Of a DNA stretch of 64,000 nt, positions 7,296-16,845 are shown piece by piece. Every line of letters begins with the position of its first letter. The stretch's first letter is position 1. Location of the stretch: NCBI GenBank assembly GCA_016195565.1, contig JACPZK010000005.1, positions 1 through 64,000 on the forward strand, given 5' to 3'. Origin of the DNA: Nitrospirota bacterium (GTDB taxonomy: Bacteria; Nitrospirota; Thermodesulfovibrionia; Thermodesulfovibrionales; UBA1546). Below the pieces are notes generated by a model. The model was not told the DNA's origin, made no database searches, and saw only the letters and a list, made by a program, of their open reading frames with translations. Both the position numbers and the translations under genes were made by a program.

Positions 7296-7943
7296 ATGAG
7301 GATAGTATTGTTAGGTGCGCCTGGCGCGGGCAAAGGGACTCAGGCTAAGAAGCTTATTGACAAATACGGGATTCCGCAGATTTCAACAGGCGATATCTTA
7401 AGGCAGAATGTAGCGGAGGGCACACCGCTCGGCAAAGAGGCAAAGTCCTATATGGACAAAGGAGAGTTGGTGCCTGACAGTGTAGTTTTGGGTCTTGTGG
7501 AGGACAGGCTTAAAAAGGATGACTGCAAAAAGGGCTATATCCTTGACGGTTTTCCGAGAAATACTGCCCAGGCAGAGACGCTGGATAAAATATTGGCGTC
7601 GCTCGGCATGTCACTGACAGGCGCGGTGAGCGTGAATGTCCCGAAAGAGGACCTTATGAAGAGGCTCACAGGCAGGAGGACCTGCAAGGGATGCGGGCAG
7701 ATGTACAATGTATATTTTTCTCCTTCAAAGAACGAAAGCGTTTGCGACAAGTGCGGCGGAGCGCTTTTCCATAGGGATGACGATAAAGAGGAGACAATTA
7801 AGAGAAGGCTTGATGTTTATGAGGCCCAGACAGCGCCGCTCATAGACTATTACAAAAAAAACGGGATTTTAAAATCTGTTACGGGTGTCGGAAGCATTGA
7901 TGAGATATTCAGCAAGGTTTGCAGCGCATTGGGCGCAAAGTAG
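7296..7943 (+). CDS. adk: Adenylate kinase, long LID form with zinc-finger cysteines
   Basis: Catalyses ATP + AMP to 2 ADP. Walker A GAPGAGKGTQ is at about 7-16, followed by ISTGDILR, the AMP-binding region and GFPRNTAQA. The LID (about 125-160) carries two Cys pairs, CKGC and CDKC, the zinc-binding form of the long-type enzyme. Placed 35 bases before sat, it would recycle the AMP released by APS reductase, a metabolic link to the sulfate-reduction genes downstream. All ten Arg codons are AGG or AGA, typical of this genome. Confidence 0.96.
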   Translation: MRIVLLGAPGAGKGTQAKKLIDKYGIPQISTGDILRQNVAEGTPLGKEAKSYMDKGELVPDSVVLGLVEDRLKKDDCKKGYILDGFPRNTAQAETLDKILASLGMSLTGAVSVNVPKEDLMKRLTGRRTCKGCGQMYNVYFSPSKNESVCDKCGGALFHRDDDKEETIKRRLDVYEAQTAPLIDYYKKNGILKSVTGVGSIDEIFSKVCSALGAK

Positions 7944-7978
7944 ATAAAATTAATTTTTAAATTTTCAAGGAGGAAAGA

Positions 7979-9178
7979 ATGGCATTAATTAAACCACATG
8001 GGTCAGACAAACTAAATCCACTATTTGTATATGACACGGCTGAAAATGAAGCCCTGCAGAAAGAAGCTAAAGGTCTGGCTTCGATTGTTGTGAGCTCAGC
8101 TACTGCAGCTAATGCAGTTATGCTGGGTGGTGGTTACTTCAACCCATTAACAGGCTACATGAATAAAGCTGATGCCCTATCTGTTGCTACAGATATGAAA
8201 ACAACATCCGGTTTGTTCTGGCCTACTCCAGTTTTAAACTTGGCTAAAGCTGCAGGCTCAATCAAAGCGGGCGAACGCATTGCACTGAAAGATCCAAATG
8301 TCGAAGGCCATCCTGTACTGGCCGTTATGGATGTAAAAGCGGTTGAAGAATTCAGCGATGCAGAGATGGCGCTGATGTCTGAAAAAGTTTACCGTCCCAG
8401 GCTTCCTGAAGCACATCCGGGTGTTGAAGCCTTTAACGCTCAGGGTAAAGTTTGTCTGTCAGGTCCAATCAAAGTATTAAACTTCTCTTACTTCCAGGAT
8501 GAATTCCCGGACACTTTCCGTACTGCAGTTGAAATTCGTAACGAAATCAATGAGCGCGGCTGGAAGAAAGTTGTTGCTTTCCAGACTCGTAACCCAATGC
8601 ATCTGGCTCACGAAGAACTATGTCACATGGCAATGAAGCGCTTAGGTTGTGATGGTCTGGTTATTCACATGTTACTTGGTAAATTGAAAAAAGGAGATAT
8701 ACCGGCGCCTGTTCGTGATGCTGCGATCCGTAAAATGGTTGAGCTGTACTTCCCAAAAAACAGTGCAATGATTACCGGTTACGGTTTTGATATGCTTTAT
8801 GCCGGTCCACGCGAAGCTGTATTGCACGCCATATTCCGTCAGAACATGGGTGCAACTCACTTCATTGTTGGCCGTGACCATGCGGGTGTTGGTGATCACT
8901 ACGGTGCATTCGATGCTCAAACTATCTTTGATAATGAGGTGCCTGCCGGTGCGCTGAAAATTGAAATCTTCAAAGCTGACCACACTGCATACTCGAAGAA
9001 ACTGAACAAGGTTATGATGATGTGTGAAGCGCCTGATCATAAAAAAGAAGACTTTGTTCTGCTTTCAGGTACAAAAGTTCGTGAAATGTTAGGCAAGGGT
9101 ATTGCACCACCTAAAGAATTCTCACGTCCTGAAGTGGCTGAAATTCTGATTAAGTATTATCAGAGTCTTGAAAAATAG
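7979..9178 (+). CDS. sat: Sulfate adenylyltransferase (ATP sulfurylase)
   Basis: Activates sulfate with ATP to adenosine phosphosulfate and PPi, the first step of dissimilatory sulfate reduction; in sulfur oxidisers it runs in reverse. The single-domain 399-residue form has VAFQTRNPMHLAHE (about 199-212) and GRDHAGVGDHYG (about 298-309), the two active-site motifs, and no APS-kinase domain. AGGAGG precedes the ATG. Arg codon use is strikingly foreign: 14 of 15 are CGT/CGC, whereas adk (10 of 10) and aprB (6 of 6) use only AGG/AGA. This points to fairly recent acquisition, perhaps from a CGT-preferring proteobacterium (inference). Confidence 0.97.
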   Translation: MALIKPHGSDKLNPLFVYDTAENEALQKEAKGLASIVVSSATAANAVMLGGGYFNPLTGYMNKADALSVATDMKTTSGLFWPTPVLNLAKAAGSIKAGERIALKDPNVEGHPVLAVMDVKAVEEFSDAEMALMSEKVYRPRLPEAHPGVEAFNAQGKVCLSGPIKVLNFSYFQDEFPDTFRTAVEIRNEINERGWKKVVAFQTRNPMHLAHEELCHMAMKRLGCDGLVIHMLLGKLKKGDIPAPVRDAAIRKMVELYFPKNSAMITGYGFDMLYAGPREAVLHAIFRQNMGATHFIVGRDHAGVGDHYGAFDAQTIFDNEVPAGALKIEIFKADHTAYSKKLNKVMMMCEAPDHKKEDFVLLSGTKVREMLGKGIAPPKEFSRPEVAEILIKYYQSLEK

Positions 9179-9227
9179 ATTGTTGAGATAAAGGTTCACA
9201 AGTATTCAGAAGGCGTATAAGAATAAT

Positions 9228-9267
9228 AGTGTCAGTGGTTAGTGTCAGTAAGCTTTATCACTGACAC
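9228..9267. repeat. Direct and inverted AGTGTCAGT repeats between sat and aprB
   Basis: AGTGTCAGT occurs at 9228-9236 and again at 9241-9249. The second copy can pair with ACTGACAC at 9260-9267 (8-bp stem, 10-base loop). No T-run follows. It could be an mRNA-processing or attenuator hairpin, or a scar at the edge of the transferred sat segment. Confidence 0.4.
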
Positions 9268-9376
9268 AGACACTATAAACTTAATGAGAAGGGGGTGAAG
9301 GAACAAGTTAGAGATTCACGGTTTTAGACTAAAGCCGATTTTGTATTAAAAACAATATCACTGAAGGAGGTTGAAA

Positions 9377-9817
9377 ATGCCGAGTTTTGTAATCACAGAA
9401 AAGTGTGATGGTTGTAAGGCTCAGGATAAGACAGCATGCCAGTATATCTGCCCCAATGACCTGATGACTCTGAACAGGGATCTGATGAAGGCTTACAATC
9501 AGGAGCCTGACCAGTGCTGGGAATGCTACAGCTGCGTAAAGATATGCCCTCAGCAGGCTATGGAGGTAAGGGGTTACGCTGATTTTGTTCCCCTCGGAGG
9601 CAATGTTATCCCTCTGAGAGGTTCAGACTCAATCATGTGGACAATTAAATTCAGGAACGGGAAACTTAAGAGGTTTAAATTCCCTATAAGGACTACCCCT
9701 GAGGGTTCGGTAGAGCCGTACAAGGGGAAACCGGAAGCAAATATCGCAAACATTAAGAAGCCTGGCTTCTTTACACATCAGGGTGCAGGCAAGACGATGC
9801 CTCTCCCCAAGAAATAA
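9377..9817 (+). CDS. aprB: Adenylylsulfate reductase, beta subunit
   Basis: Electron-transfer subunit of APS reductase, which reduces APS to sulfite and AMP in the cytoplasm. Two [4Fe-4S] clusters are visible: CDGCKAQDKTACQYICPND and CWECYSCVKICPQQAMEV, including the loop insertion typical of AprB in the first motif. A C-terminal tail wraps AprA in known structures. AAGGAGG (9364-9370) places the start at ATG 9377; a TTG six bases earlier is too close. The 146-residue length is usual. aprA follows after 12 bases. Confidence 0.96.
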   Translation: MPSFVITEKCDGCKAQDKTACQYICPNDLMTLNRDLMKAYNQEPDQCWECYSCVKICPQQAMEVRGYADFVPLGGNVIPLRGSDSIMWTIKFRNGKLKRFKFPIRTTPEGSVEPYKGKPEANIANIKKPGFFTHQGAGKTMPLPKK

Positions 9818-9829
9818 GGAGGTGTGCTA

Positions 9830-11809
9830 ATGGAAAAAGAAAGTTGCACGTTTTCGTATTGTCAAAAGCCGGAAATTGTTGAGCATGAGACAGATATTCT
9901 TGTCATAGGCGGCGGAATGTCAGCATGCGGTTCTGCTTTTGAGGCGGCAAGATGGGCCAACCCGCAGAAGATGAGGATTACAATGGTTGATAAGGCAGCA
10001 ACTGACAGAAGCGGCGCAGTTGCAATGGGCCTTTCTGCTATCAATACATATATGGGCGAGAATGATCCCGCTGACTACGTCAAATACGTAAGAGCCGACC
10101 TCATGGGCATAACAAGGGAAGACCTTGTTTATGACCTCGGCAGGCATGTTGATGACAGCGTCCATAATTTTGAAGATTGGGGACTTCCAGTATGGAAGAA
10201 AGCTCCGGACGGGCACACAATGGACGGCGCTCAGGAAGCTCCAAAACTTTCAGAGGGCGGAAAACCTGTAAGGTCAGGCAAGTGGCAGATAATGATCAAT
10301 GGTGAATCCTACAAAGTCCTTGTTGCAGAGGCAGCGAAAGCAGCTTTGAAGACAAACAGGGAGGCAACCGGCGTTGCAGAGAACCATTTTGAGAGGGTTT
10401 TCATAGTGAAACTCCTCCTTGATGAAAAAGTTCCCAACAGGATTGCCGGCGCAGTAGGATTCAGCGTAAGAGAAAATAAAGTTTATATATTCAGAGCCAA
10501 AACAATACTCCTCGGTGCCGGCGGCGCAGTTAACGTATTCAGGCCAAGGTCTGTAGCAGAAGGACAGGGCAGGGCTTGGTATCCTGTATGGAACTCAGGC
10601 TCAGGATACGCTCTCGGTATTCAGGCCGGAGCAGAGCTTACCATGATGGAGAACAGGTTCGTTCCTGCCAGATTTAAGGACGGATACGGCCCTGTCGGCG
10701 CATGGTTCCTCTTCTTTAAGGCAAAGTCAACAAATGCTTATGGAGAGGACTATTGCGTAGGCGAGAACTTTGAATCAACAAAGAAGCTCTACAGCCCTTA
10801 TGCAGAGAAGATGGGAACTGCCATCAGAAACCACATGATGATGCTGGACATGAAGGCTGGCAAAGGACCGATTTTTATGCAAACTGCTCAGGCGATGGCA
10901 GAGCTTGGAAAGACAATGGATGCAAAACAGATTAAGCACCTTGAGGCAGAGGCATGGGAAGACTTCCTTGATATGTGTATTGGTCAGGCAGGTGTATGGG
11001 CTGGTATGAACATTGCGCCTGACGAGACGCCTTCCGAGATTATGCCTACAGAGCCATATCTCTTGGGTTCGCATGCCGGCTGTGCAGGTTTCTGGACCAG
11101 CGGCCCTGCAGATGTTATTGAGGCAACAGGCGCGCCAAAGGAATGGGACTGGGGCTATAACAGGATGTCAACAGTTAACGGTCTCTTTATGATGGGCGAC
11201 ATCTGCGGCGCATCAGGCCACAAGTTCTCATCAGGCTCACATGCTGAAGGAAGAATCGCGGCAAAGAGCGGAATTGCCTTTATCCTTGACAACAAGGATT
11301 TCAAGCCGACAGTGACAAAGTCAGCTGATGAGCTCGCAGCAGAGATATACATGCCGTTTGAAACATACGAGAAATATAAAACATATTCGACAGCTCCTGA
11401 GGTTAACCCCAACTACATTAAGCCGAAGATGCTTCAGGCAAGGATGCAGAAGATTGCTGATGAGTATTTTGGCGGAACCTCAACATGGTATATGACCAGT
11501 GCAACAATGCTTAAAGAGGGGTTAAAGCTGCTTGCAATGCTCAAGGAAGATGCAGCCAAGTCCGGCGCAAAAGACCTTCATGAGCTTATGAGGGCCTGGG
11601 AGAATTACCACAGAATATGGTCAATCGAGGCGCATGCAAGACACATACAGTTCAGGGAAGAGACAAGATACCCCGGTTATTACTATAGGGGCGACTACCT
11701 TGCAATCAATGACAAGGACTGGAAGTGCTTTGTAAACTCCAAGTACGATCCTGCAACAGGCGACTGGAAGTGCTTCAAGAAAGAGTACAAACAATTAATA
11801 CCTGATTAA
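9830..11809 (+). CDS. aprA: Adenylylsulfate reductase, alpha subunit
   Basis: FAD-containing catalytic subunit of APS reductase. It starts with an FAD-binding Rossmann motif, DILVIGGGMSACGSAFEAA (about 22-40), and has the fumarate-reductase-like fold; GAGGAVNVFRPRS and the GAMSGH-like GASGHKFSSGSHAEGRIAA segment (about 463-480) are characteristic. At 659 residues it is standard. An AAGGAGGTG site supports ATG 9830. The order aprB-aprA followed by qmoABC is the arrangement of sulfate reducers. A strong terminator follows. Confidence 0.97.
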   Translation: MEKESCTFSYCQKPEIVEHETDILVIGGGMSACGSAFEAARWANPQKMRITMVDKAATDRSGAVAMGLSAINTYMGENDPADYVKYVRADLMGITREDLVYDLGRHVDDSVHNFEDWGLPVWKKAPDGHTMDGAQEAPKLSEGGKPVRSGKWQIMINGESYKVLVAEAAKAALKTNREATGVAENHFERVFIVKLLLDEKVPNRIAGAVGFSVRENKVYIFRAKTILLGAGGAVNVFRPRSVAEGQGRAWYPVWNSGSGYALGIQAGAELTMMENRFVPARFKDGYGPVGAWFLFFKAKSTNAYGEDYCVGENFESTKKLYSPYAEKMGTAIRNHMMMLDMKAGKGPIFMQTAQAMAELGKTMDAKQIKHLEAEAWEDFLDMCIGQAGVWAGMNIAPDETPSEIMPTEPYLLGSHAGCAGFWTSGPADVIEATGAPKEWDWGYNRMSTVNGLFMMGDICGASGHKFSSGSHAEGRIAAKSGIAFILDNKDFKPTVTKSADELAAEIYMPFETYEKYKTYSTAPEVNPNYIKPKMLQARMQKIADEYFGGTSTWYMTSATMLKEGLKLLAMLKEDAAKSGAKDLHELMRAWENYHRIWSIEAHARHIQFREETRYPGYYYRGDYLAINDKDWKCFVNSKYDPATGDWKCFKKEYKQLIPD

Positions 11810-11815
11810 TCAGGC

Positions 11816-11848
11816 AAAAAGGGGCGGAAGAAATCTCCGCCCCTTTTT
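11816..11848 (+). terminator. Intrinsic terminator after aprBA
   Basis: AAAAAGGGGCGGA (11816-11828) pairs with TCCGCCCCTTTTT (11836-11848); seven-base loop and T-run. It separates aprBA from qmoABC, so qmo probably has its own promoter or is read through. Confidence 0.9.
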
Positions 11849-11854
11849 AAATTA

Positions 11855-12020
11855 AGAAAAGTTAAAAGTTAAGAGTTAAGGACTGAGAGCTGAGAGCTAT
11901 CAGCTAATAGCTCTCAGCTTTTAACTTTGAAATAAACAAAACCAGGTCGTCATTCCCCGACTTGATCGGGGAATCCAGAGGAATAAAGACTGGATTCCGC
12001 ATCAAGTGCGGAATGACAAA
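11855..12020. repeat. Composite repeat block between aprA and qmoA
   Basis: Two repeat families in tandem: GTTAAAAGTTAAGAGTTAAG-type words and AGAGCTGAGAGCTATCAGC-type units (11855-11937), then a GTCATTCCCC...GGAATCCAGAGG / CTGGATTCCGC...GGAATGAC element (11949-12020), an inverted arrangement also present at 39913-40014 and partly at 28868-28890. Confidence 0.65.
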
Positions 12021-12046
12021 ACTAATGTGTTTTTTGGGAGGATTAA

Positions 12047-13312
12047 ATGGCAGACGGAAAAACTATCTTAGTTATCGGCGGAGGCATGAGCGGATTGACT
12101 GCTGCTATTGAGGCGGCAGAAGCCGGCAACAACGCTGTTATAGTTGAAAAGACCCCTTTTTTAGGCGGCAGGGTTGCACAGCTTAATAAGTACTTTCCGA
12201 AGTTATGCCCTCCAAACTGCGGACTTGAGATAAATTTCAAAAGGATGAAAAACAATGCAGATGTAACTTTTTACACCCTTGCGGAAGTTGAAAAGATCTC
12301 AGGCGAGGAAGGGAATTACGATGTGGCCATAAAGGTTAAGCCGCGGTATGTGAATGACAAGTGTGTCGGCTGCAATGCATGCTCTGAGGCATGTCCTGTT
12401 GAGATGCCGAATGAGTTTAATTTCGGCATGGATAAGACAAAGGCAGCATACATAGCGCACAATCAGGCGTTCCCTTTTAAATATGCGATAGATGACAGGC
12501 ACTGTAAAGGAGCGTCATGCGCAAAATGCGTTGAGGCATGCAAATACGATGCTATTAAACTTGACATGAAACCCGAGACAGTTAATCTCAAGGTCGGCGC
12601 GATTGTAATGGCAACAGGCTGGGATTTATATGATGCTTCAAAGCTTGATATTCTCGGCGGCGGGAAAATTCAGAATGTAGTGACTAATATGCAGATGGAG
12701 AGGATTGCATCGCCGAACGGGCCTACGGCAGGAAAGATTCTCAGGCCGTCTGACGGGAAAGAGGTAAAAAACATAGCGTTTGTCCAGTGCGCGGGAAGCA
12801 GGGATGAAAACCATCTTCCATACTGTTCGTTTATATGCTGTATGGCTTCTCTGAAGCAGGCTACATATCTGAGAGAACAGTATCCTGATTCCAGGGCGCA
12901 GATATTCTATATAGATATCAGAACCCCGGGTAGGTATGAACAGTTCTACTGGAAGGTAAAGGATGACCCTAATGTTACCCTCACAAAAGGAAAGGTTGCA
13001 AAGATTACAGAAGACCCTTCCACAAAAGACGTGATTGTTGAGGCGGAAGATATAATGGCAGGGAAAAAGATAAAGGCTAAATTTGATATGGTTGTGCTTG
13101 CAGCAGGCATGGTGCCCTCAACAAAGAGCCAAACAAATAAAATATCAGAAGATATTTCATATACTCCCGACGGCTTTGTTATTCCGTCTTCTCTAAAAAA
13201 AGGAATCTACGCAGTCGGGACCTTAAAGAGCCCTGTTGATGTGGCAAAATCTGTTCAGGATGCGACAGGGGTTGCCATTAAGAGCATTCAGAGCGCAAGG
13301 AGGTCGAAATAA
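12047..13312 (+). CDS. qmoA: Quinone-interacting membrane-bound oxidoreductase subunit A
   Basis: HdrA-like flavoprotein of the QmoABC complex, which passes electrons from menaquinol to APS reductase. FAD motif VIGGGMSGLTAAIEAAEAG is at about 6-24, an iron-sulfur motif CVGCNACSEACPVEMP at about 106, and CKGASCAKCVEACKYDAI at about 152. FVQCAGSRDENHLPYCS is the HdrA-family signature. The 421-residue length is normal. GGGAGG precedes the ATG. qmoB follows two bases after the stop. Confidence 0.95.
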   Translation: MADGKTILVIGGGMSGLTAAIEAAEAGNNAVIVEKTPFLGGRVAQLNKYFPKLCPPNCGLEINFKRMKNNADVTFYTLAEVEKISGEEGNYDVAIKVKPRYVNDKCVGCNACSEACPVEMPNEFNFGMDKTKAAYIAHNQAFPFKYAIDDRHCKGASCAKCVEACKYDAIKLDMKPETVNLKVGAIVMATGWDLYDASKLDILGGGKIQNVVTNMQMERIASPNGPTAGKILRPSDGKEVKNIAFVQCAGSRDENHLPYCSFICCMASLKQATYLREQYPDSRAQIFYIDIRTPGRYEQFYWKVKDDPNVTLTKGKVAKITEDPSTKDVIVEAEDIMAGKKIKAKFDMVVLAAGMVPSTKSQTNKISEDISYTPDGFVIPSSLKKGIYAVGTLKSPVDVAKSVQDATGVAIKSIQSARRSK

Positions 13313-13314
13313 TA

Positions 13315-15540
13315 ATGGAGAAGAAATACGGTGTATATATATGCAAGGGCTGCGGAATTGAAAAGGCGATTGATATAGAGAAGCTTTCAAAAAATGCCGC
13401 CAAGGGAGCTAAACTTCCGGAAGAAACAGTGAAAAATCACCCGATACTTTGCAGTCCTGAAGGACTGCAATTAATAAAGAGCGATATTAAGGAAGGCACA
13501 AATACGATAGTCATAGCCGCATGCTCTCCCCGCGTGAAGTATGAAGAGTTTGATTTCCCCGGCACAATAACAGAGAGAGCCAACATCAGAGAATTGGTTG
13601 CATGGAGCCAGCGGCCCAACACAGAAGATACTCAGATGGCGGCAAATGATTATCTTAGGATGGGGATAATAAAAGTTCAGAAAGGAACTCTTCCTGAACC
13701 AAATGTGCTTGAGGATTTGAGTAAGGCAATACTGGTTGTCGGCGGAGGAATTTCAGGGCTTTCTGCAGCGCTTGAGGCAGCGAATGCGGGTTATCAGGTT
13801 GTTCTTGTTGAAAAAGAGGCTGAACTCGGAGGGTGGGCTGCAAAACTTTATAAAGAGGTTCCGAGACAATACCCCTATGAAAAGCTGGATGACCCGATTA
13901 TCTTTAGCAAGATACAGGAAGTTGAGTCAAACCCCAATATAAAAGTGTTCAAGTCATCGGTAATTGAAAAGACAGACGGGCAGCCCGGGCTCCTGGATGT
14001 AACTATAAGAAATAACGGCACAAGCGAGACAATCAGGGTTGGGTCAGTTATTATGGCGTCAGGGTGGAAGCCGTATGATGCGGCAAAGCTCGGACATCTC
14101 GGATACGGCAAGCCTAATGTTATTACAAGCGTACAGATGGAGGAAATGGCAAAGAAGGGGAAAATCATTCGTCCTTCTGACGGCAAAGAGGCCAAAAAGG
14201 TCGCATTCATACAGTGCGCAGGTTCAAGGGACCCGAATCATCTTCCTTACTGTTCATCTTTCTGCTGCGCAACATCTCTGAAACAGGCAAAGTATGTCAG
14301 AGAGAAAAACAGCGATGCGATTGCAATGATATTTTACAAAGATATAAGGACGCCGGGACAGTCAGAGATTTTCTATAAAAATATGCAGAATGACCCCGGT
14401 GTTTTATTGACAAAGGCTGATGTTACGGGCATAAGCGATGCAGGAAACAGCAGCCTGTTTGTTGAGGCTGAGAATGCCCTGCTTGGAGAGAAAATAAAGG
14501 TTGAAGCCGACCTTGTTGTTCTTGCAATAGGGGTGGTGCCCGGCACGCGGGCACCGCAGGAATATCTTGACGGGCTTACAGAGGCTCAGAAAAAAGGCGA
14601 TGATGCAAAGGCAAAATATCTGGAAGAAACTCCCAAACCTGAATTTATACTGAATCTTGACTACAGGCAGGGTCCTGAAATCCCTTCGCTTGAAGGCGCA
14701 TACGGTTTTGCTGATTCCAATTTTATATGCTTCCAGTATGAGACAAGAAGGACTGGTATCTATGCGGCAGGCTGTGTAAGGCAGCCGATGAATATGTCAG
14801 AAGCGCAGCTTGATGCGGCAGGCACAGCAATGAAGGCAATCCAGTGCGTTGAGCATGTCGCAAAGGGCATAGCTGTTCATCCGAGGGCATGGGATATGAC
14901 ATATCCTGATGCAAATCTTTTGAAATGTACCGCATGTAAGAGGTGTACGGAAGAGTGTCCGTTCGGCGCCATAGAAGAGGATGCAAAAGGAATTCCTTCT
15001 TACAAGATTAACCGGTGCAGGCGCTGCGGCACATGCATGGGCGCATGTCCCGAGAGGATTGTTTCATTCAAAGACTACAGTGTTGACATGGTAGGCTCAA
15101 TGATTAAGTCAATGGAAGTCCCTGATGAAGGGCTGAGGATAATTGCGCTTGCATGTGAAAACGACGCTTATCCCGCGCTTGACAGCGCAGCGATAAACAG
15201 GAAACAGCTTCATCCGAGCGTAAGGTTTATACCTGTAAGGTGTCTCGGGTCAACAAATCTTGTGTGGGTTGCGGATGCGTTCTCAAGGGGCATTGACGGG
15301 CTTATACTCCTTGGGTGTAAATATGGGGAGAACTATCAGTGCCATTTTATAAAAGGCAGCGAGCTTGCGAACTACCGTTTCAGCAAGATTCAGGAAACAC
15401 TTGACAAGCTTCAGCTTGAGGCGGAAAGATGCCAGCTCATGCAGGTCACTATATCAGAATATGACAAGCTTCCTGATATGATTAATGATTTTGTGAAGGG
15501 GATAGAGAAAGTAGGCCCGAATCCGTTTAAAGGATTTTAG
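13315..15540 (+). CDS. qmoB: Quinone-interacting membrane-bound oxidoreductase subunit B
   Basis: Larger HdrA-like subunit with a C-terminal MvhD-like domain. FAD motif ILVVGGGISGLSAALEAANA is at about 137, FIQCAGSRDPNHLPYCSS follows, and two [4Fe-4S] motifs, CTACKRCTEECP (about 539) and CRRCGTCMGACPERI (about 569), come before the MvhD-type region (about 600-735) with IALACEND, VRCLGS and LLGCKYGENYQCHF. The 741-residue length agrees with QmoB of sulfate reducers. It probably links QmoA to AprBA; flavin-based bifurcation has been proposed for the complex but is not shown by sequence. Confidence 0.95.
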   Translation: MEKKYGVYICKGCGIEKAIDIEKLSKNAAKGAKLPEETVKNHPILCSPEGLQLIKSDIKEGTNTIVIAACSPRVKYEEFDFPGTITERANIRELVAWSQRPNTEDTQMAANDYLRMGIIKVQKGTLPEPNVLEDLSKAILVVGGGISGLSAALEAANAGYQVVLVEKEAELGGWAAKLYKEVPRQYPYEKLDDPIIFSKIQEVESNPNIKVFKSSVIEKTDGQPGLLDVTIRNNGTSETIRVGSVIMASGWKPYDAAKLGHLGYGKPNVITSVQMEEMAKKGKIIRPSDGKEAKKVAFIQCAGSRDPNHLPYCSSFCCATSLKQAKYVREKNSDAIAMIFYKDIRTPGQSEIFYKNMQNDPGVLLTKADVTGISDAGNSSLFVEAENALLGEKIKVEADLVVLAIGVVPGTRAPQEYLDGLTEAQKKGDDAKAKYLEETPKPEFILNLDYRQGPEIPSLEGAYGFADSNFICFQYETRRTGIYAAGCVRQPMNMSEAQLDAAGTAMKAIQCVEHVAKGIAVHPRAWDMTYPDANLLKCTACKRCTEECPFGAIEEDAKGIPSYKINRCRRCGTCMGACPERIVSFKDYSVDMVGSMIKSMEVPDEGLRIIALACENDAYPALDSAAINRKQLHPSVRFIPVRCLGSTNLVWVADAFSRGIDGLILLGCKYGENYQCHFIKGSELANYRFSKIQETLDKLQLEAERCQLMQVTISEYDKLPDMINDFVKGIEKVGPNPFKGF

Positions 15541-15544
15541 CTTA

Positions 15545-15612
15545 AGTGTAAAGTTCAAAGTTGAAAGTTATAAAAATTAACTCTTAACTTTTAATTCTTA
15601 ACTTATAACTGT
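15545..15612. repeat. AT-rich short repeat between qmoB and qmoC
   Basis: AAGTTCAAAGTTGAAAGTTA and TTAACTCTTAACTTTTAATTC words, the same family as in prmC and aspS. It fills almost the whole qmoB-qmoC spacer. Confidence 0.65.
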
Positions 15613-15632
15613 ATTTTTTAGAGGAGGAGTCA

Positions 15633-16784
15633 ATGACAGAACAGATTATTAAACCTGATTTGAATTTTATAAACGATGTTATCAGTTCCGGAGGAGAGTC
15701 TCTCAAGAAATGTTTTCAGTGCGCAACCTGCTCTGTTGTATGCAATGTGACGCCCGATGACAAGCCTTTCCCGAGAAAAGAGATGCTGCACGCACAGTGG
15801 GGGCTGAAAGATAAGCTTCTCAGCAATCCTGACATATGGCTCTGTCATCAGTGCAGCGACTGCACAGCATATTGTCCCAGAGGGGCAAAGCCGGGCGAAG
15901 TTCTCGGTGCGATAAGAAAACTGAGCCTTCAGGAGTTTTCGGTTCCCGGCGTTATGGCGAAAATGGTAAATCAGCCGAAGTTTCTTCTGCTGCTACTCGC
16001 AGTGCCTGCGCTGCTCTACATATTGTTTATTGCCGCCCAAGGTTTTTTCAGCGGTGTCAGCATACCTACGGAAGACGGAAAGATTGTTTACGGGAAATTC
16101 CTTTTTTCCCTATATTATGTCGACACGGTTTTTACCGCTACCGCTCTCTTTGCGGCGTTTAGTCTGTTCCTTGGGATTACAAAATACTGGAAGGCAATGA
16201 GCGCTGCTGCTCCGGCAAATAAGGGTTCCTTCGGCAAGGCTCTCATTGATACAATCAAGGAAATCCTCGGACATAACCGCTTCAGGAAGTGCGAGGTAAC
16301 AAAGGGCAGGGCTATATCGCACATGCTGGTATTTTACAGCTTCATCGGTCTTTTTATAACCACAGTGCTGGCATTTGCAAAAGTTATCCCCGAGTATTTT
16401 GAACATTTCGGCGTTCCGATGCATGTAGACCCTTCGCTTCTGAGCGGTCTGACAGTCACATACAAAATAATAGGCAACATAAGCGCCGCTGCGCTGGTCA
16501 TCGGCATTCTTTTGATAATGCTTAACAGGTTCAAAAATCAGGGGAAGGCCGGATTAGGCAGCTATTACGACTGGCTGTTTATCTCGCTTGTAGCCGGGGT
16601 CGGAGTTTCCGGACTGCTGGCCCAGTTCCTGAGAATGGCTAACACAGTGGCTGCTTACCCAACTTATGTAGTGCATCTTTGTCTGGTTTTTTTCCTTTTT
16701 GCTTATGCCCCGTTTTCAAAGATGGCGCATATGGTTTACAGGGCAACTGCAATGGTTTTCGCAAAGCAGGCAGGCAGGGAATAA
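15633..16784 (+). CDS. qmoC: Quinone-interacting membrane-bound oxidoreductase subunit C
   Basis: Fusion of an HdrC-like iron-sulfur domain with an HdrE/NarI-like cytochrome b domain; it oxidises menaquinol at the membrane and feeds QmoAB. Motifs CFQCATCSVVCNV (about 28-40) and CHQCSDCTAYCPRGAKPGE (about 71-89) bind two [4Fe-4S] clusters. From about residue 118 there are about six membrane helices with histidines suited to haem b (for example in RAISHMLVFYSF). GAGGAGG precedes the ATG. Length 383 is normal. Confidence 0.95.
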   Translation: MTEQIIKPDLNFINDVISSGGESLKKCFQCATCSVVCNVTPDDKPFPRKEMLHAQWGLKDKLLSNPDIWLCHQCSDCTAYCPRGAKPGEVLGAIRKLSLQEFSVPGVMAKMVNQPKFLLLLLAVPALLYILFIAAQGFFSGVSIPTEDGKIVYGKFLFSLYYVDTVFTATALFAAFSLFLGITKYWKAMSAAAPANKGSFGKALIDTIKEILGHNRFRKCEVTKGRAISHMLVFYSFIGLFITTVLAFAKVIPEYFEHFGVPMHVDPSLLSGLTVTYKIIGNISAAALVIGILLIMLNRFKNQGKAGLGSYYDWLFISLVAGVGVSGLLAQFLRMANTVAAYPTYVVHLCLVFFLFAYAPFSKMAHMVYRATAMVFAKQAGRE

Positions 16785-16845
16785 TAAATATTTTTATATG
16801 CAGAGCCGGGTTACCCTAAGGATTATATTTCAGGCGGGTAAACGA

